Positions 62,803 through 64,000 of a stretch of 64,000 nucleotides of DNA are shown piece by piece. A program made the position numbers and the translations under genes. How positions within the stretch are numbered: position 1 is the first letter of the stretch; each line of letters begins with the position of its first letter. Where the stretch lies: positions 62,001 through 126,000 of the forward strand of contig NZ_BSOW01000016.1 in assembly GCF_030160715.1 (NCBI RefSeq), read 5' to 3'. Origin of the DNA: Bradyrhizobium iriomotense. GTDB taxonomy: Bacteria; Pseudomonadota; Alphaproteobacteria; Rhizobiales; Xanthobacteraceae. The notes under the pieces were generated by a model. The model ran no database searches, was not told the origin of the DNA, and worked only from the letters and a program-made list of their open reading frames with translations.

Positions 62803-63702
62803 TTAGTGCGCGGCTTCCAGCGCTGCTTGTTCCTGCTTCGCGATCGTGCCCTTGACCGCGGCCTGCACCTTTTCGAAGGCGCGGACCTCGATCTGACGGA
62901 CGCGTTCGCGCGACACGCCGAACTCTGCGGCGAGGTCTTCCAGCGTCATCGGCTCGTCCGCAAGGCGCCGCGCCTCGAAGATGCGGCGTTCGCGCGGGTT
63001 GAGCACGCCCATGGCGCCGTTCAGGGCGTCACGGCGATGATCGTATTCCTCGTGCTCGGCCATCAAGGCTTCCTGGTTGGGCGAGGTATCGACCAGCCAG
63101 TCCTGCCATTCGCCGGCCTCGCCGTCGTCGCGGATCGGTGCGTTCAACGACGCGTCGCCGCCGAGGCGGCGGTTCATGTCGATGACGTCCTGATCGGTGA
63201 CGCCGAGGCGCTGGGCAATCAGCTTCACCTGGTCGGGGCGGAGATCACCCTCGTCCAGTGCCGAGATCTTGCTCTTCGCCTTGCGCAGGTTGAAGAACAG
63301 CTTCTTCTGGTTCGCGGTGGTGCCCATCTTCACGAGCGACCAGGAACGCAGGATGTACTCTTGAATCGACGCCTTGATCCACCACATGGCGTACGTGGCG
63401 AGACGAAAACCCTTCTCGGGCTCGAATCGCTTCACCGCCTGCATCAGGCCGACATTGCCTTCCGAGACGACCTCGGAGATCGGCAGGCCGTAGCCGCGAT
63501 AGCCCATGGCAATCTTGGCGACGAGCCGCAGGTGGCTGGTGACGAGTTGATGCGCCGCGTCCCGATCATCATGCTCGCGCCAACGCTTGGCGAGCATGTA
63601 CTCCTGCTGGGGCTCCAGCATGGGGAACTTGCGGATCTCGGCGAGGTAACGGGAAAGGCCGGATTCTCCATTCAGAACCGGCAACGTGGCTGCACGGGCC
63701 AT
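62803..63702 (-). CDS. rpoH: RNA polymerase sigma-32 (heat-shock) factor
   Basis: 299 residues from ATG 63702, which has GGAGG 8 bases upstream; an in-frame TTG at 63717 is less likely. Region 2 (LRLVAKIAMGYRGYGLPISEVVSEGNVGLMQAVKRFEP, FRLATYAMWWIKASIQEYILRSWSLVKMGTT), the RpoH-specific box QKKLFFNLRK and region 4 (TLEDLAAEFGVSRERVRQIEVRAFEKV). Directs heat-shock gene transcription. Rhizobia usually carry several rpoH copies; which one this is cannot be told here. Confidence 0.96.
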   Translation of the reverse strand: MARAATLPVLNGESGLSRYLAEIRKFPMLEPQQEYMLAKRWREHDDRDAAHQLVTSHLRLVAKIAMGYRGYGLPISEVVSEGNVGLMQAVKRFEPEKGFRLATYAMWWIKASIQEYILRSWSLVKMGTTANQKKLFFNLRKAKSKISALDEGDLRPDQVKLIAQRLGVTDQDVIDMNRRLGGDASLNAPIRDDGEAGEWQDWLVDTSPNQEALMAEHEEYDHRRDALNGAMGVLNPRERRIFEARRLADEPMTLEDLAAEFGVSRERVRQIEVRAFEKVQAAVKGTIAKQEQAALEAAH

Positions 63703-63922
63703 ACTTGCGCCCTCCAAAGGTTCAGGCCCCCGATAGCGGCGGGCCAGGCAGACGACCGCTGTGTTAAAGCCGGTCGGGCTGCGATGTTCCGCGTCCGATC
63801 ATCTTCGAACGCAGGCGCAATATACCCCATGGGGGGTCATTTAGGGAAGGATTACTGACGTCACGTCCCCGTGTGGCTGCTATAACTTTTTGTAATGTAA
63901 AGCTTTTCTGAAGCGGCCTGCG
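63703..63922. other. rpoH upstream region
   Basis: 220 bases. Contains GACCCCCCATGGGG/TATATT symmetry around 63825-63845 and an AT-rich stretch at 63880-63910. No extended hairpin of the ROSE thermosensor type covers the rpoH ribosome site by eye. Confidence 0.4.
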
Positions 63923-64000
63923 TCATAGCGCCGCTTCCAGCCTGCTCTTGAGAAGAAGCAAATCCTCCGGCAAGGGCTGTTCCCAGTGCAGGAGTTCTCC
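63923..64000 (-). CDS. RluA-family pseudouridine synthase, C-terminal end (partial)
   Basis: Last 25 codons of a minus-strand gene that enters from the right edge: GELLHWEQPLPEDLLLLKSR...AAL-stop. The pattern TGE-x-L-x-W-x-PLP-x-D is the usual C-terminus of RluA/RluD-type enzymes, and this gene neighbours rpoH in many alphaproteobacteria. Only the tail is visible, so the identification is tentative. Confidence 0.55.
   Translation of the reverse strand, partial: GELLHWEQPLPEDLLLLKSRLEAAL

Noticed and set aside
63703..63850. ROSE-type RNA thermometer in front of rpoH
   Set aside because: I could not trace the long imperfect hairpin with paired Shine-Dalgarno; folding by software would be needed to claim it.

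Overview
The window reads as chromosomal DNA of a Bradyrhizobium-type alphaproteobacterium (Nitrobacteraceae). The signs are high GC, two phasin genes, a tRNA-His of the alphaproteobacterial type (A73, no G-1), a CarB of about 1154 residues, the dnaG-rpoD pair, an rpoH sigma factor, and many dispersed palindromic repeats of the kind common in this genus. I see no rRNA, CRISPR array, insertion sequence, integrase or phage module.

Layout. 1-3.3 kb: the 5' part of a PAS-type sensor kinase (minus strand), two phasins and tRNA-His. 3.4-8.2 kb: a LacI-regulated CUT2 sugar ABC operon (regulator, ATPase, permease, binding protein) with a clear operator. 8.2-15.8 kb: an accessory patchwork holding a secreted small protein, a transglutaminase-like protein, a cyclase-family hydrolase, a Tat-exported metallophosphoesterase with two membrane proteins, and several tiny membrane proteins. 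It also holds a decayed tRNA-His copy, two fragments resembling the tRNA-His 3' end, and repeated remnants of a substrate-binding-protein gene. 15.8-24 kb: a decayed AEC transporter, an orphan ParA ATPase, two 49-residue membrane proteins, a DapA-family enzyme, lysR-trxB diverging from lrp, DoxX and greA. 24-34.7 kb: carB and carA, separated by an MFS/ArsR-like pair, a tRNA-like gene with an unusual anticodon loop, a methyltransferase, a Dps protein, a YeeE/YedE pair and a cupin. 34.7-46.6 kb: small metabolic and regulatory units (epoxide hydrolase, MarR-NTF2-membrane protein, a DUF2189-like protein behind a FixK/FNR box, ArsR-SRPBCC-SRPBCC, an LVIVD propeller, LysE, an N-formylglutamate amidohydrolase-like protein, two tandem transglutaminases, GGCT and a dimeric-type chlorite dismutase). 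46.8-51.4 kb: dnaG and rpoD. 51.7-55.9 kb: a 1083-residue membrane KAP P-loop NTPase with a BNR-like extracytoplasmic domain, flanked by identical 225-bp direct repeats. 56-64 kb: OmpA-like protein, lytic transglycosylase, SDR, response regulator, LysE, a 20-residue Lys/Ala peptide, a GGDEF protein, an amidase, rpoH and the end of a pseudouridine synthase.

Several small regulons can be read from palindromes next to their likely regulators: LacI, Lrp, the ArsR-like/MFS pair, MarR and ArsR-SRPBCC. The most notable items are the repeat-flanked KAP/BNR protein, the tRNA-like gene, the repeated tRNA-His pieces around the 8-15 kb accessory region, and a DnaG with all four zinc ligands replaced. Functions come from reading motifs by eye; no database search was run.
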